Shown: positions 51,403 through 61,374 of the stretch, in pieces | Layout: every line of letters starts with the position of its first letter | Numbering within the stretch: position 1 is the stretch's first letter | Assembly (NCBI RefSeq): GCF_041287255.1 | Contig: NZ_JBGGTX010000005.1 | Span: forward strand, 1 to 64,000 | Direction of reading: 5' to 3' | From: Tamlana flava | GTDB taxonomy: Bacteria; Bacteroidota; Bacteroidia; Flavobacteriales; Flavobacteriaceae | Length of the DNA: 64,000 bases | Made by a program: the position numbers and the translations under genes | The notes under the pieces: generated by a model | What the model saw: only the letters and a program-made list of their open reading frames with translations | The model's database searches: none | What the model was told of the DNA's origin: nothing

Positions 51403-53445
51403 TTAATCTTCAACAACATAAGTTCTTTTATCTGTGCCGACACCTTTTATGGTCAAAGATTTCCAGAGTTTAGGAAGAATAGGGTCCTTTTGGATAATGC
51501 CATCTTCAGTTAGATGTAGACCGGCAAAACCAAATAAAACAGTCTGTAGCATGCCCCCAGCCCCTGTAGCGAAATAAGGTTCGTGGCCTGTAGCAGTTTC
51601 AGAAAGCGCACCAAATGGAGCTCTTTTGTTTGGCTCGTAACTTTCCTTGAATAATCTAAAGGCATTTTCGGCATCCCCAAGTCGGGCATAAATTACCGCA
51701 AAAACAGATTTGCCCATGGCAGGGCCTTCTTTTGCTATTTTGGGCTCATAGTACTTTAAGTCCTTTAGAATGGTCTCTTTGTCTGATATAATATTTAGTG
51801 GAAATGTGAGCAGGTTTACATCAGCTTGCTTAATGATGTCACCATTATAATTGCTGTGCTCCATAGTTGTGCCGTCAGGAAACTTATGGATTTTAATGTT
51901 TTTTGCAATATCGCCCCAAATATCAATTGGTGTTAAGCCTAATTCTTTTGCTCCTAATACTGCATATTCAAGGGCGGTAATTGCAGAACCATTGGTAAAG
52001 GCGTTGTCATCAACATTCGGAGCAAATTCGTTAGCCCCAACAACATTTTTTATGGAATAGGAGCCATCGCCATTTTTACTAACCCTGCTTACCCAATAAT
52101 CGGCAATCTCTTTTAGCATAGGGTAGCCACGTTCGGCTAGCCAAAGTTTATCTTTTGTCACTCTATAATAATTCCAAAAGGCAATGGCGACATCTGCCGT
52201 AATATGATGTTCAAAGGTTCCGGTCAATGCCCAGGCTGGTGTGGCTTCTTCTCCTGTATCGTCACTTTCCCATGGAAACATGGCGCCTTTGTAACCGAAA
52301 TTAATGGCCTTTTGCTTTGCCTTATCCAAACGGTCTGAACGGTAATTTACCAAAGACCTGGCTATATCCTGATTTAATAATAAAAGAGGTGGGTACATCC
52401 ACAATTCTGTGTCCCAGAAAATATGCCCATTGTAGTTTTGGGATGAAAGCCCCATTGGGGCAATACTGAGGTTTGAATCTCCTCTACCAAAGGCATATAA
52501 ATGATAAAGGGCTAAACGAACATCCTGTTGCGATTGAAGGTCACCCTCAATAATAATATCCCCTTTCCAAAGGGTGTTCCATAGGTCTTTGTGTTGGTTT
52601 AACAAATCTTCTTTTGGGGTTAAAAGGTTAAAAATCACAAAACGTTCCGATTCATTTTGAGGGTCATTAAAATCCTGAGTTGAGCATTGTGCCGCCGTCC
52701 ATGCAAAATTTAAAGATGTTCCTTTTCTTATCGTTTTACTGAATGATAATTGATTGTTGTAATCGTCAATTTTATTATGATACAACTCTGGTCTTTGGTG
52801 TTCTCGAGTACTGTTTATATCATGCCAAATAAATGTTCCAGAAGCAGCCACCGTATGACGTTTCAACCTACTTTTTGCCACTGTTTGAAGAATGGGCATC
52901 GTGGTTTCCAAATCCTGTAAAATTCTAAACGTACTAATAGGGTCGTGATATTCTTTTGGTATGGTTAGGCTTGCAGTAGCCTTAATGTCTATGTCTTTTT
53001 TTGCTGATATGGAGATATCCAAGTACCCAGAATAGGGCACATTTCGTAGAGCATACATGGTATAGGAAATAGAAGCCTTGTTTTTAAAATCAAAACGCGT
53101 AGTAAATGACGCTTCCTTCATATTCAAAGTTTGGCTCCAGTTGGCGATATTATCTTCCGAAACAATTTCACCATCTATTTCAATTTCAATGTCTTGGAAA
53201 TTTATGCCTTTTAAAATTCTACTAACACCAAGTGGAGATTCCTTGTCATAAACATTATTCAGTATAATTTGCTCTGTTTTAAAAAGTTTCTCGGAGGGTA
53301 AAATGCCAATACGCCCATTAGCAACAACAATCCCAGTATAGTTTTCATTTGATGTTGTAGTGATATTCCAGCCGTCATTTTGGGCATTAATTGCTGAAAA
53401 TGAAGTGACAAGAATTGCTAATATTTTTAGGGTAGTTTTTATCAT
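51403..53445 (-). CDS. Secreted GH65-type glycoside hydrolase/phosphorylase
   Basis: 680 residues with an N-terminal signal peptide (ILAILVTSFSAINAQ). The (alpha/alpha)6 catalytic barrel of family GH65 is recognisable: GHIFWDTELWMYPPLLLL, the region GAMFPWESDDTGEE, and VGANEFAPNVDDNAFTN, where E473 stands at the general-acid position. A beta-sandwich N-terminal domain and a small C-terminal domain follow the usual order. GH65 enzymes act on alpha-linked glucosides such as trehalose, kojibiose, nigerose and maltose or on glucosyl-galactose units; the specificity cannot be read here. The signal peptide places it in the periplasm. It lies 110 bp after the DoxX-like gene on the same strand. Confidence 0.85.
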   Translation of the reverse strand: MIKTTLKILAILVTSFSAINAQNDGWNITTTSNENYTGIVVANGRIGILPSEKLFKTEQIILNNVYDKESPLGVSRILKGINFQDIEIEIDGEIVSEDNIANWSQTLNMKEASFTTRFDFKNKASISYTMYALRNVPYSGYLDISISAKKDIDIKATASLTIPKEYHDPISTFRILQDLETTMPILQTVAKSRLKRHTVAASGTFIWHDINSTREHQRPELYHNKIDDYNNQLSFSKTIRKGTSLNFAWTAAQCSTQDFNDPQNESERFVIFNLLTPKEDLLNQHKDLWNTLWKGDIIIEGDLQSQQDVRLALYHLYAFGRGDSNLSIAPMGLSSQNYNGHIFWDTELWMYPPLLLLNQDIARSLVNYRSDRLDKAKQKAINFGYKGAMFPWESDDTGEEATPAWALTGTFEHHITADVAIAFWNYYRVTKDKLWLAERGYPMLKEIADYWVSRVSKNGDGSYSIKNVVGANEFAPNVDDNAFTNGSAITALEYAVLGAKELGLTPIDIWGDIAKNIKIHKFPDGTTMEHSNYNGDIIKQADVNLLTFPLNIISDKETILKDLKYYEPKIAKEGPAMGKSVFAVIYARLGDAENAFRLFKESYEPNKRAPFGALSETATGHEPYFATGAGGMLQTVLFGFAGLHLTEDGIIQKDPILPKLWKSLTIKGVGTDKRTYVVED

Positions 53446-53555
53446 GGCAAGAGATAATTTTGGTTTATTGAATTGCAGGTTTTGCCCAAAAGTCGATTTT
53501 CAAACGTCAATTTTTTGCCTAAGATTTAGCTCAATTTTTTTTGATAGAGATACAA

Positions 53556-53990
53556 TTAGTGCAAACCAATCAACTTTCTGTTTTCGGGCATTTTGTACAA
53601 GGTAATAATTGCGCCTATAATGATGATGTTTTTAAAAATATATTGACCAAGTAACGTAAACGAAAACGGCAATATGGCGAATGAATCCTTCGTAAAAATA
53701 ATTAAAGGGACAAATGTTAAGATAATATGTACAAGCGCAAGGATAAGGGTCTTCTTTCTGTAGATGTTAAAAATCAGAAAAATGCCAACAACCGTTTCCC
53801 AGGTAGCCAACAAATGAATGGAGATGTGCGATGGGATAAGCCCCATTGTAATAACATCAATTGTGTTTTTTGCTAAACTTTCTGCAGGACTTAAGTGAGG
53901 AAAGAACTTTAAGGCTCCAAACCAAACATATACAATGCCAATGGTTATCGCTAAAATGTGGTTGTTTTTTAATTGCCTGATTAGTGCCAT
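53556..53990 (-). CDS. DoxX-like membrane protein
   Basis: 144 residues with four hydrophobic segments (ILAITIGIVYVWFGALKFFP first). The G-x-x-Y-V-W-F-G-A-L-K-F pattern in helix one and a short helix four fit the DoxX family, inner-membrane proteins linked to quinone or thiosulfate metabolism or detoxification, often without a known role. It is the first gene of the minus-strand part of the glycan locus, with a LacI-type palindrome 111 bp upstream. Confidence 0.72.
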   Translation of the reverse strand: MALIRQLKNNHILAITIGIVYVWFGALKFFPHLSPAESLAKNTIDVITMGLIPSHISIHLLATWETVVGIFLIFNIYRKKTLILALVHIILTFVPLIIFTKDSFAILPFSFTLLGQYIFKNIIIIGAIITLYKMPENRKLIGLH

Positions 53991-54411
53991 GGCCGTTTTT
54001 TTTTAGTTGTTTTTATAATTTGGAAAGACATTCAGTCCCCTAATATCATAAATTTTTTAAGGGACACAAAAAAATAACGAAATATTAATGTTAAAATATT
54101 TCGAAATCGATTTCGATATTGAATTTCTTTGTTTTGCCTCTAATTAACTTATTGCGTAGCAAAGTTTGGTTAATTTAGAATGCTTATTTAAAACTAATTA
54201 AGAAGGATTGGAGACAAAAGGCCTGATAAGGTTCTTTTGGCATTATTCAGATATTTCAAAATCATATTGTTAAAAATTGTACCTTTAATCGTATTTTGAT
54301 TTTCCCCCTTAGGAATTCAGTCACCAACTAATGGTGTCCGACTTTCAAAATCTATCCGTCTTCCCGCTACTTAATTTGGTGAATTATTTATACTAACCTA
54401 AACCAAAATTT
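53991..54411. other. 421 bp regulatory interval between divergent genes
   Basis: Separates the DoxX-like gene (minus) from the secreted-protein gene (plus). It contains an imperfect hairpin GTCCC...GGGAC at about 54032-54064, and the palindromic operator candidate at 54101-54116. Promoters for both sides must lie here, but no TTTG/TAnnTTTG pair is convincing. Confidence 0.5.
54101..54116. promoter_or_regulatory. LacI-type operator candidate 1
   Basis: TCGAAATCGATTTCGA is a perfect 16 bp palindrome containing GAAATCGATTTC, matching the GAAANCGNTTTC form used by LacI/CcpA-type repressors. It lies between divergent genes of the glycan locus, about 1.1 kb from the LacI gene. Confidence 0.6.
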
Positions 54412-55188
54412 ATGAAAAAATTACTGATTATTGCCTTGGTGGTTTTGTTAAGCGCACCAGTGGTAGCACAAGAAAAACTTTTTCTTGTTTTTGAATTGAT
54501 GCAAGTAGATAATGAGCAAGAGAACGATTATATGGAAACAGAGCAATTCTGGAAAAAAATTCATCAAAAACGGTCTGACGCAGGAGATATTGTAGGATGG
54601 GATTTATGGGCCTTGTTACCAGGAGGAGAGCATCAAGGGTATCAATACGCTACAGTAACCTTATTTGATAGTGCCGAAAAAATGTTTGAAAATCCCAATC
54701 TATGGAAAAGGGTAAAGGAAGCTTATCCGGATATGTCTGATGATGATTTGGACAAAAAAATGATGAGTGCTGCAAAATCTCGAGATTTGGCCGTTCGAAT
54801 TTTTATGCAAGAGATAGCCAATACCAAAGGGGATTTTGAAATGAAAGTAGGTACTGTGGCCAATATGGACTTTATGAAAGTTGATATGAATGGATATGAT
54901 GCTTATGAAAAAGCCGAAATGGAAGTGTTCCAACCTTGGCATCAACAAATGATTGATGATGGCGCTAAGGGATATTGGAGCTTAAGCAGGTTCATGGTGC
55001 CAACAGGTAGTGATACATATGCGTCGCACATGACGGTTAATATGTTTGAAGATGTGAAACAAGCCCTTGCTCAAAATGCATCTGGTGAGGAGCCAACCGA
55101 GGCTCAAATGAAAGCCATAATGGAAGGTTTAAAGACACGCGATTTGAAATTCACCTATATGGCCCGTTTAATTGATATGGTAAGATAG
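54412..55188 (+). CDS. Secreted protein of unknown function in the glycan locus
   Basis: 258 residues with a clear signal peptide (MKKLLIIALVVLLSAPVVAQ). The mature part has two similar halves, each ending in a strand-like segment: the first has QYATVTLFDSAEKMFENPNL, the second SHMTVNMFEDVKQALAQNAS. The twofold repeat resembles tandem dimeric alpha/beta-barrel (ferredoxin-like) domains. I do not recognise a family function. It is monocistronic, with a LacI-type operator candidate 296 bp upstream and a shared terminator downstream. Confidence 0.65.
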   Translation: MKKLLIIALVVLLSAPVVAQEKLFLVFELMQVDNEQENDYMETEQFWKKIHQKRSDAGDIVGWDLWALLPGGEHQGYQYATVTLFDSAEKMFENPNLWKRVKEAYPDMSDDDLDKKMMSAAKSRDLAVRIFMQEIANTKGDFEMKVGTVANMDFMKVDMNGYDAYEKAEMEVFQPWHQQMIDDGAKGYWSLSRFMVPTGSDTYASHMTVNMFEDVKQALAQNASGEEPTEAQMKAIMEGLKTRDLKFTYMARLIDMVR

Positions 55189-55214
55189 CAAAAACCAAAA
55201 AATATTTATTTTGG

Positions 55215-55246
55215 AAAAAGCGCTCAAACCATAGAGCGCTTTTTTA
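55215..55246. terminator. Bidirectional terminator between 54412 gene and LacI gene
   Basis: AAAAAGCGCTC and GAGCGCTTTTTT form a perfect stem flanked by A- and T-runs between convergent genes. Confidence 0.9.
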
Positions 55247-55256
55247 TATGGTTAAT

Positions 55257-56279
55257 CTAGCACGAATCCCTTATGATTAATTCCGTATCAATAGTTATTT
55301 TTTCATGCTTTACAGGAATACCTTTAAACTTACAGTCTATTTCATTGAATAAAATCTTGGCAGATGTTTCCCCCATTTTATAGGCATGTTGGTCTATGGA
55401 GGATAAGGAAGGAGAAATAACCGAAGCCATAAACCAATTGCTGAAGCCAATCAATGCTATTTGGTCGGGTATTTTTATTTGCTTTTCATTAAAATAATTT
55501 ATGGCACCTATGGCCAAGAGATCATTAACGGTAAAAATGGCATCAACATTATCGCCATGGTCGTGCATCAGTTTTGCAGCACTGTTATAACCATCAGTAA
55601 AATCTGAATTATTATCGCATAAATAAACCAGTTTGGGGTCAAACTCAATATTATGGTCCAATAATGCTTTCTTATAACCAAGAAAACGATCAATAGAGTT
55701 TTGCGGATTCAAATCACCTCGAAAATGGGCAATGCGCCTATAGCCTTTATTAATGAGGTAAGTAACAGCATCATAAGCTGCTTTTCTGTCGTCAATAACA
55801 ATTTTAGAACAGTCCATGACTTTAGCGATTTTATCAAAAAGCACTAGAGGTACATGGTAATCTATTATTTTCTGCAAGTGCTTAAAATCTCTGGTTTTGT
55901 TTGATAATGAAATTAATATACCATCAACACCCTTATTTAGTAGAAGGTCAACTTGTTTTTTTTCAAGTTCGTAATCTTCATTAGATTGCATGATGATGCC
56001 CATATAATTTCTGCTTTCGGCTTCCTTTAAAATGGCATCAATCACCGTGGAAAAAAAATAGTGAACCATTGTTGGGATTATTACCCCAATGGTTTTTGAT
56101 TCCTGTTTGCGCAAACCAATGGCAAATGAGTTTGGTACATAATTTAATTGTTCGGCCAAAGTCCTGACCTTAAACTTTGTCTTTTCGCTTACATCAGGGT
56201 AATTTTTTAAAGCCTTGGAAACAGTGGTAATAGAAATGCCCAATTGCTTTGCAATATCCTTTAGGGTTGCTGGTTTCAT
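55257..56279 (-). CDS. LacI family transcriptional regulator
   Basis: 340 residues. The N-terminal helix-turn-helix with hinge is typical: ATLKDIAKQLGISITTVSKA, LKNYPDVSEKTK and LAEQLNYVPNSFA. A periplasmic-binding-protein-like sugar-binding domain follows (TIGVIIPTMVHYFFSTVIDA, GVDGILISLS, LIGFSNW). It likely senses a sugar released from the locus substrate and controls susCD and neighbouring genes. It is divergent from susC across 378 bp containing a LacI-type palindrome. Confidence 0.93.
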   Translation of the reverse strand: MKPATLKDIAKQLGISITTVSKALKNYPDVSEKTKFKVRTLAEQLNYVPNSFAIGLRKQESKTIGVIIPTMVHYFFSTVIDAILKEAESRNYMGIIMQSNEDYELEKKQVDLLLNKGVDGILISLSNKTRDFKHLQKIIDYHVPLVLFDKIAKVMDCSKIVIDDRKAAYDAVTYLINKGYRRIAHFRGDLNPQNSIDRFLGYKKALLDHNIEFDPKLVYLCDNNSDFTDGYNSAAKLMHDHGDNVDAIFTVNDLLAIGAINYFNEKQIKIPDQIALIGFSNWFMASVISPSLSSIDQHAYKMGETSAKILFNEIDCKFKGIPVKHEKITIDTELIIRDSC

Positions 56280-56657
56280 TAATCGGTTTAGAAGAAAGTT
56301 AGTTTAGTGAAGTGAAAATACAATTTTCATTTCACTAAATCCATTTTTAAGGAGTATAAAATTTCAGGTAATTTTTGTTTGTAGGTTTTTGAAATGTGTG
56401 TTTCTTCTTTCAACCAATTTGCATTAAACAAATGAATTTATTAAATTCATAAAATATTCATATAATATATATGTATATCTCATAGAAAACTCAAGTGTTT
56501 TGAAGTAATCTCAAAATCGAAAACGTTTTCGGTACTTTTTAAGACTGTTTTTTTGTATTTCCTTTCTACGGCCTACTTATTATTAACATCTTTGGAATAC
56601 GTTGCTTAATACATAAAAATTGAGGGCTAACTAAACTTAAAATTAAATAACTTAAAC
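56280..56657. other. Regulatory interval between lacI-type gene and susC
   Basis: 378 bp without a gene. It holds the operator candidate at 56518-56531 and an AT-rich stretch around 56455-56475. The susC leader after the operator is about 125 bp. I cannot point to a definite promoter. Confidence 0.5.
56518..56531. promoter_or_regulatory. LacI-type operator candidate 2 (susC)
   Basis: CGAAAACGTTTTCG is a perfect 14 bp palindrome containing GAAAACGTTTTC, the same GAAANCGNTTTC pattern as the palindrome at 54101. It is placed 127 bp upstream of the susC ATG and 239 bp upstream of the LacI gene start. Confidence 0.7.
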
Positions 56658-59600
56658 ATGAAAAACAATTTACTAAAAAGGATGATGCTTTTGTTCCTAT
56701 TTTTGGGCGGAAGCTTTGTTTATGCACAAACCGTTACGGTTAAGGGTGTTGTTTCTGATGCCTCTGGGCCATTACCGGGGGTTAACATTGTAGTTAAAGG
56801 AACAACTACTGGAACACAAACAGATTTTGATGGTCTTTACACTTTAGAGGACATTGCATCAGATGCTGTTGTGGCATACAGTTTCTTAGGGTACCAAACC
56901 CAAGAGATTTCTGTAGATGGACGCACCACTATTAATGTAACACTAGTTGAAGATGCCGCACAACTCGCTGAGGTTGTTGTTGTGGGTTATGGTTCCATAA
57001 GAAAGCAAGATGCTACGGGAGCCGTGGATGTTGTAGGTGCAGATGATTTCAACAAAGGTGTAGTTACATCGCCAGATCAGTTACTACAAGGTAGATCTGC
57101 AGGTGTACAAGTGACTACATCAAGTGGTGAGCCAGGTGCAGGAGCAACCATAAGAATTCGAGGTTCTTCTTCTGTTAGGTCTGGTAATGAGCCATTATAT
57201 GTAATTGATGGGGTGCCATTTAACAATAGTAGTAACGCGGGCGGCGCAGATACCGGTAAAATTTCTGGTAAGACTAGTGCAAAAAATCCATTAAACTTTA
57301 TAAACCCAAACGATATTGAGTCTATCTCTATTCTTAAAGATGCCTCTGCAACGGCAATCTATGGTTCTCGTGGTGCCAATGGGGTAATTATTGTTACCAC
57401 TAAGTCTGGTAAAAGAGGAGATGGTGTATTAAATTACTCGTTTACAACAACAACTTCAAAAGTAGCTAATTCTTACGACCTTTTAAATGCAGCCGAATAT
57501 GCTGCTGCTAATCCTAGCGCTGATGCTGGAGGTAGTGTTGATGCCTGGGACGAAATTACTAGAAGCGCATTAACTACCGAGCATAATCTATCTTATTCGG
57601 GAGGCTCAGAAACTGGTAAGTACAGGGTTTCTTTGGGTATTTTAAATCAAGAAGGTGTTATTGAAAATACAGGATTAGATAAGTACACATTAAATACAAA
57701 CATCTCTCAAAAGTTCTTTAATGATGTAGTTGAAGTTTCGGCCAGTTTAACAGCCTCTCAAATTGAGAGTGAAGCCACTGCACTTTCTGAATCTATTGGT
57801 GCAGAAGGAGATTTGTTGGCCTCAGCATTAAAATGGAACCCAACACAGCCTTTCATCAATGCTGCGGATGGCACGTTTGTACAGCCCTCAGATAACCAAA
57901 GAAACCCTCTGGCTTATTTAGCTTACTTTAATGATGACACGAAAACAACCAAACTTTTCGGTAATGTTAAGGCCAGTATTAAATTTACGGATTATTTAAA
58001 GTATGAGTTTACTTATGGTTTTGATAGAACTAATGCTTATAGAGGTATTGCTGCATCTAGGTTGTTTGGAGCTCAAATTACGCTCAATAGAGGTTTTGCC
58101 GGAATCACGAACTCAAGATTTAATAATCAATTAATTACCAATACACTGAGCTTCAATAAAGATGTATCTGAAAACTTAAATATTGATGCGGTTATTGGTC
58201 ATAGTTACGAAGATTATAATGGTAGTGGAGATAATTTAGTTTTAAGAGATTTTGCGCAAGATGATCAAAATATATATCTAGATAATATTTTTGCTGCTTC
58301 AACTGTTGAAAGAAGAGGTTATTCTTCTTTTGCATATAGTTACGACGGTGATGGTGTTTTAACGGTAGGCTTTTTACCATTTACTTTACAATCTTATTTT
58401 GCTAGAGGAATATTTAGTATCAACAGTAAGTATATTTTAACAGCAACCGTTAGAGCTGATGGTTCTAGTAGGTTTGGTACCGAAAATAGATATGGTTATT
58501 TCCCTTCTTTTGCTGGAGCTTGGAAAATTCATGAGGAAGGATTTTTGCCAGAAGCATTTAGTGAGTTAAAGCTTAGGGCTGGTTGGGGTCAAACAGGTAA
58601 CCAAGAATTTAGTACAGAAGCAGCAAGAGATGTGTTTGTTACCACAGATACTGGAAGTGTAACCAGGTTAAATATTGGTAACCCAGATTTAAAATGGGAA
58701 ACTACAACACAATTTAACGTTGGTTTTGATTTTGGATTTATGGATAGAAAATTAACAGGTAACATTGATTATTTCAGCAAAACGACCAACGATTTATTAT
58801 TCAGGCTTCCAGTAGCACAACCAGGACCTGTAGGGTCATTTACTTGGGCTAATTTTGATGATGAAATCGTGAACTCAGGTATTGAAATTGGTTTAAATTA
58901 TCAAGCCATAGATAAGGAAGATTTCTCTTTGGAAGTAGGTGGTAACATATCCTTCCTTAAAAATGAAATTAAAGGTAAAGAGGCCTTTGCTTCTGGTACA
59001 CCAACAGGTTCTGCAGGTGGACAAGGTTTGTCAGGGGAGAGGTTACAACTATTGTATGATGGGCAACCATTGTATGCATTCTATTTGCCTGTTTTTGAAG
59101 GTTTCGATACTAGTGGTACACCAATTTATGCCGATACTAATGGCGACGGGGTGGTGGATACTAATTTCGACCAACCAGGAGGGCAAAGTGATAGAATTTT
59201 TGCTGGAGATCCAAACCCAGATATGAACGTTGGTTTATATGTAAGAGGTAGTTATAAAAATTGGGATTTCACCATTAATGGTTATGGTGCTTATGGCCAC
59301 CAAATTTATAATAATACTGCTAATGCCTTATTTAGCGCTAGTGCCTTAAACAGAGGAGAAAATGTTATTAAAAGCGTAATAGGTAATGGCGAAGATCCAG
59401 GGTCGAGCCCAATCATTTCAACACGCTTTTTAGAATCGGGTGATTTCTTTAGGTTGTCCAATATGAGTATTGGGTACAATTTTGATACAGAGAAATTTGG
59501 AAAAGTAGGTGAGTATTTGAAAGGTGCACGTTTAACTTTAACAGGACAGAATTTATTCATCATTACACCTTATAGTGGTTTTGATCCTGAAGTTAATGCA

Positions 59601-59696
59601 AATAAGTCAGTTGATGGAGTCCCTTCTTTCGGAATTGAGTATGGTGGATATCCAAGATCACGTTCTTTTTCACTAGGGTTAAACTTAAATTTTTAA
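56658..59696 (+). CDS. SusC/RagA family TonB-dependent outer membrane transporter
   Basis: 1012 residues. A signal peptide (LLFLFLGGSFVYAQ) is followed by a carboxypeptidase-regulatory-like domain (VKGVVSDASGPLPGVNIVVK), the TonB box region (EVVVVGYG), the plug domain with the SusC signature (GRSAGVQVTTSSGEPGAG, IRIRGSSSVRSGNEPLYVID, DIESISILKDASATAIYGSR) and a 22-strand barrel ending in a C-terminal aromatic residue (LNLNF). It imports oligosaccharides together with SusD. It is first in the susCD operon. Confidence 0.96.
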   Translation: MKNNLLKRMMLLFLFLGGSFVYAQTVTVKGVVSDASGPLPGVNIVVKGTTTGTQTDFDGLYTLEDIASDAVVAYSFLGYQTQEISVDGRTTINVTLVEDAAQLAEVVVVGYGSIRKQDATGAVDVVGADDFNKGVVTSPDQLLQGRSAGVQVTTSSGEPGAGATIRIRGSSSVRSGNEPLYVIDGVPFNNSSNAGGADTGKISGKTSAKNPLNFINPNDIESISILKDASATAIYGSRGANGVIIVTTKSGKRGDGVLNYSFTTTTSKVANSYDLLNAAEYAAANPSADAGGSVDAWDEITRSALTTEHNLSYSGGSETGKYRVSLGILNQEGVIENTGLDKYTLNTNISQKFFNDVVEVSASLTASQIESEATALSESIGAEGDLLASALKWNPTQPFINAADGTFVQPSDNQRNPLAYLAYFNDDTKTTKLFGNVKASIKFTDYLKYEFTYGFDRTNAYRGIAASRLFGAQITLNRGFAGITNSRFNNQLITNTLSFNKDVSENLNIDAVIGHSYEDYNGSGDNLVLRDFAQDDQNIYLDNIFAASTVERRGYSSFAYSYDGDGVLTVGFLPFTLQSYFARGIFSINSKYILTATVRADGSSRFGTENRYGYFPSFAGAWKIHEEGFLPEAFSELKLRAGWGQTGNQEFSTEAARDVFVTTDTGSVTRLNIGNPDLKWETTTQFNVGFDFGFMDRKLTGNIDYFSKTTNDLLFRLPVAQPGPVGSFTWANFDDEIVNSGIEIGLNYQAIDKEDFSLEVGGNISFLKNEIKGKEAFASGTPTGSAGGQGLSGERLQLLYDGQPLYAFYLPVFEGFDTSGTPIYADTNGDGVVDTNFDQPGGQSDRIFAGDPNPDMNVGLYVRGSYKNWDFTINGYGAYGHQIYNNTANALFSASALNRGENVIKSVIGNGEDPGSSPIISTRFLESGDFFRLSNMSIGYNFDTEKFGKVGEYLKGARLTLTGQNLFIITPYSGFDPEVNANKSVDGVPSFGIEYGGYPRSRSFSLGLNLNF

Positions 59697-59708
59697 AAAA
59701 AAGGAATT

Positions 59709-61220
59709 ATGAAAAAATATTTAGTTTTTGCAATTAGTACAGTATTCATATTTTCATGTACTGATTTGGAAGAAGATTTAGACGGACTTTTAGAAGAAAG
59801 TGGTCTAACTGAGCAAGAAATTGTTACAGGCCAACTTGATGCTGCATATAGTCAATTGAGATCATTTCAAAACACTGATTTTCAATTTGTTTTGAACCAA
59901 CATTCAACTGATGAAATGGCTGGGCCTACTAGAGGTGCAGACTGGGATGATGGTGGTGCATGGAGAGCCTTACATTTGCACCAATGGAATTCATCGCACC
60001 CTAGAGTTCAAGGTGCTTGGGATCAACTTTTGGGAGGTTTGTTTAATGCCATTGATGCGTTAAACAATAGTCCGACCGCAGAGCAAGAAGCAATCGCTAC
60101 TTTTTATTCCAGCTTATATATGTTTTCCGCAGCCGATTTGTTTGGCCAGGTACCTTATAGAGAAATTGATGCAAGTTATGCCGATTTCCCAACCGTGCTA
60201 AAAAGAACAGAAGCTGTAGAATTGGCAATTTCACAGTTGGAAGCTGTTTATAGTAGTCTACCTTCGACTTCAGCAAATAATAAAGCTAACAAGTATGCTG
60301 CAGCGACTTTATTGGCCAAGATGTATTTGAATAGGGCCGTTTATAAAGCAACTGATGAAGATGGAACGCCTCAGGTAGGACCATTTACATTTGATAACGC
60401 CGATATGCAAAAAGTAATAGATTATTGTGATGATGTGATAGCGGGTCCATTTAGTTTTGTAAGCAACTATTTTGATAGTTTTGCAGCAGATAACACCAAT
60501 AAAGGAACAGAGAATATTTTTGTTTCAGAGAATAACAATACTACAGGTGGCGAAGTATCTAGATACTACTTTATGACCTTGCACTATAACCACAACCCAA
60601 GTGGATGGAATGGTTTTGTGGCATTAACGGATTTATACGATAAATTTGATGCCGCTGACCCAAGAAGAGGTGGCGATTATGCTGGTGTAACTGATGTATC
60701 TGGATTAAAGACTGGATTCTTACTTGGACCGCAATATAATCAGACAGGAGCTCCAATTGAAGACAGAGCGGGGAATCCATTAGTTTACACCCGCGAATTT
60801 AATTTAGGTAATTCAACCGAGGAAAAAGGAATAAGAGCTATTAAATATACTCCCGATTATGCTAACACAACCAGACCAGCCAATGATTTTGTGATTTTTA
60901 GATTAGCAGATGTTTATTTGATGAAGGCAGAAGCTATGGCAAGAATGGGAGGCGATCCATCAGGACCTTTAAATGCTGTTAGAGCTGCTAGGGGTGTAGA
61001 TGCTCTTTATACTGGAACTTCTTTAAGCGATATTTCAGATGAAAGATCTAGAGAATTATACTGGGAAGGTTGGAGACGAAATGATCAAGTACGTTTTGGA
61101 ACATTGTTAAACCCTGTTCAGCAGAAACCTGATACCACAGATAGAACAAAACTGATTTTCCCGATACCAGCTACAGCATTAAGTACAAATCCTAACTTAA
61201 CGCAAAATCCAGGATATTAG
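59709..61220 (+). CDS. SusD/RagB family glycan-binding lipoprotein
   Basis: 503 residues. A lipoprotein signal (KYLVFAISTVFIFSC) is followed by the helical SusD fold: an N-terminal SusD-like region with LDAAYSQLRSFQNTDFQFVL and the C-terminal RagB/SusD domain with FRLADVYLMKAEAMARMGG and RSRELYWEGWRRNDQVRFG. It forms the lid over SusC that captures oligosaccharides at the cell surface. It begins 12 bp after susC and is followed by a terminator. Confidence 0.96.
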   Translation: MKKYLVFAISTVFIFSCTDLEEDLDGLLEESGLTEQEIVTGQLDAAYSQLRSFQNTDFQFVLNQHSTDEMAGPTRGADWDDGGAWRALHLHQWNSSHPRVQGAWDQLLGGLFNAIDALNNSPTAEQEAIATFYSSLYMFSAADLFGQVPYREIDASYADFPTVLKRTEAVELAISQLEAVYSSLPSTSANNKANKYAAATLLAKMYLNRAVYKATDEDGTPQVGPFTFDNADMQKVIDYCDDVIAGPFSFVSNYFDSFAADNTNKGTENIFVSENNNTTGGEVSRYYFMTLHYNHNPSGWNGFVALTDLYDKFDAADPRRGGDYAGVTDVSGLKTGFLLGPQYNQTGAPIEDRAGNPLVYTREFNLGNSTEEKGIRAIKYTPDYANTTRPANDFVIFRLADVYLMKAEAMARMGGDPSGPLNAVRAARGVDALYTGTSLSDISDERSRELYWEGWRRNDQVRFGTLLNPVQQKPDTTDRTKLIFPIPATALSTNPNLTQNPGY

Positions 61221-61271
61221 TACTAAGTTTTTATGAGTTAGTTTAGTTTGATTTTTTTGTTAACTTAGTGT

Positions 61272-61302
61272 GAGGGGGTGGTGGTTCGCCCCCTCTTTTT
61301 TA
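61272..61302 (+). terminator. Terminator after susD
   Basis: GAGGGGG/CCCCCTC stem (61272-61278, 61289-61295) followed by six T. Confidence 0.85.
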
Positions 61303-61374
61303 TAACCAGTTAATATCTAAAAGTCAAATCATGTTATATTGTCTTTTTAACTATTTTAAGTCTTCTTATTAATT

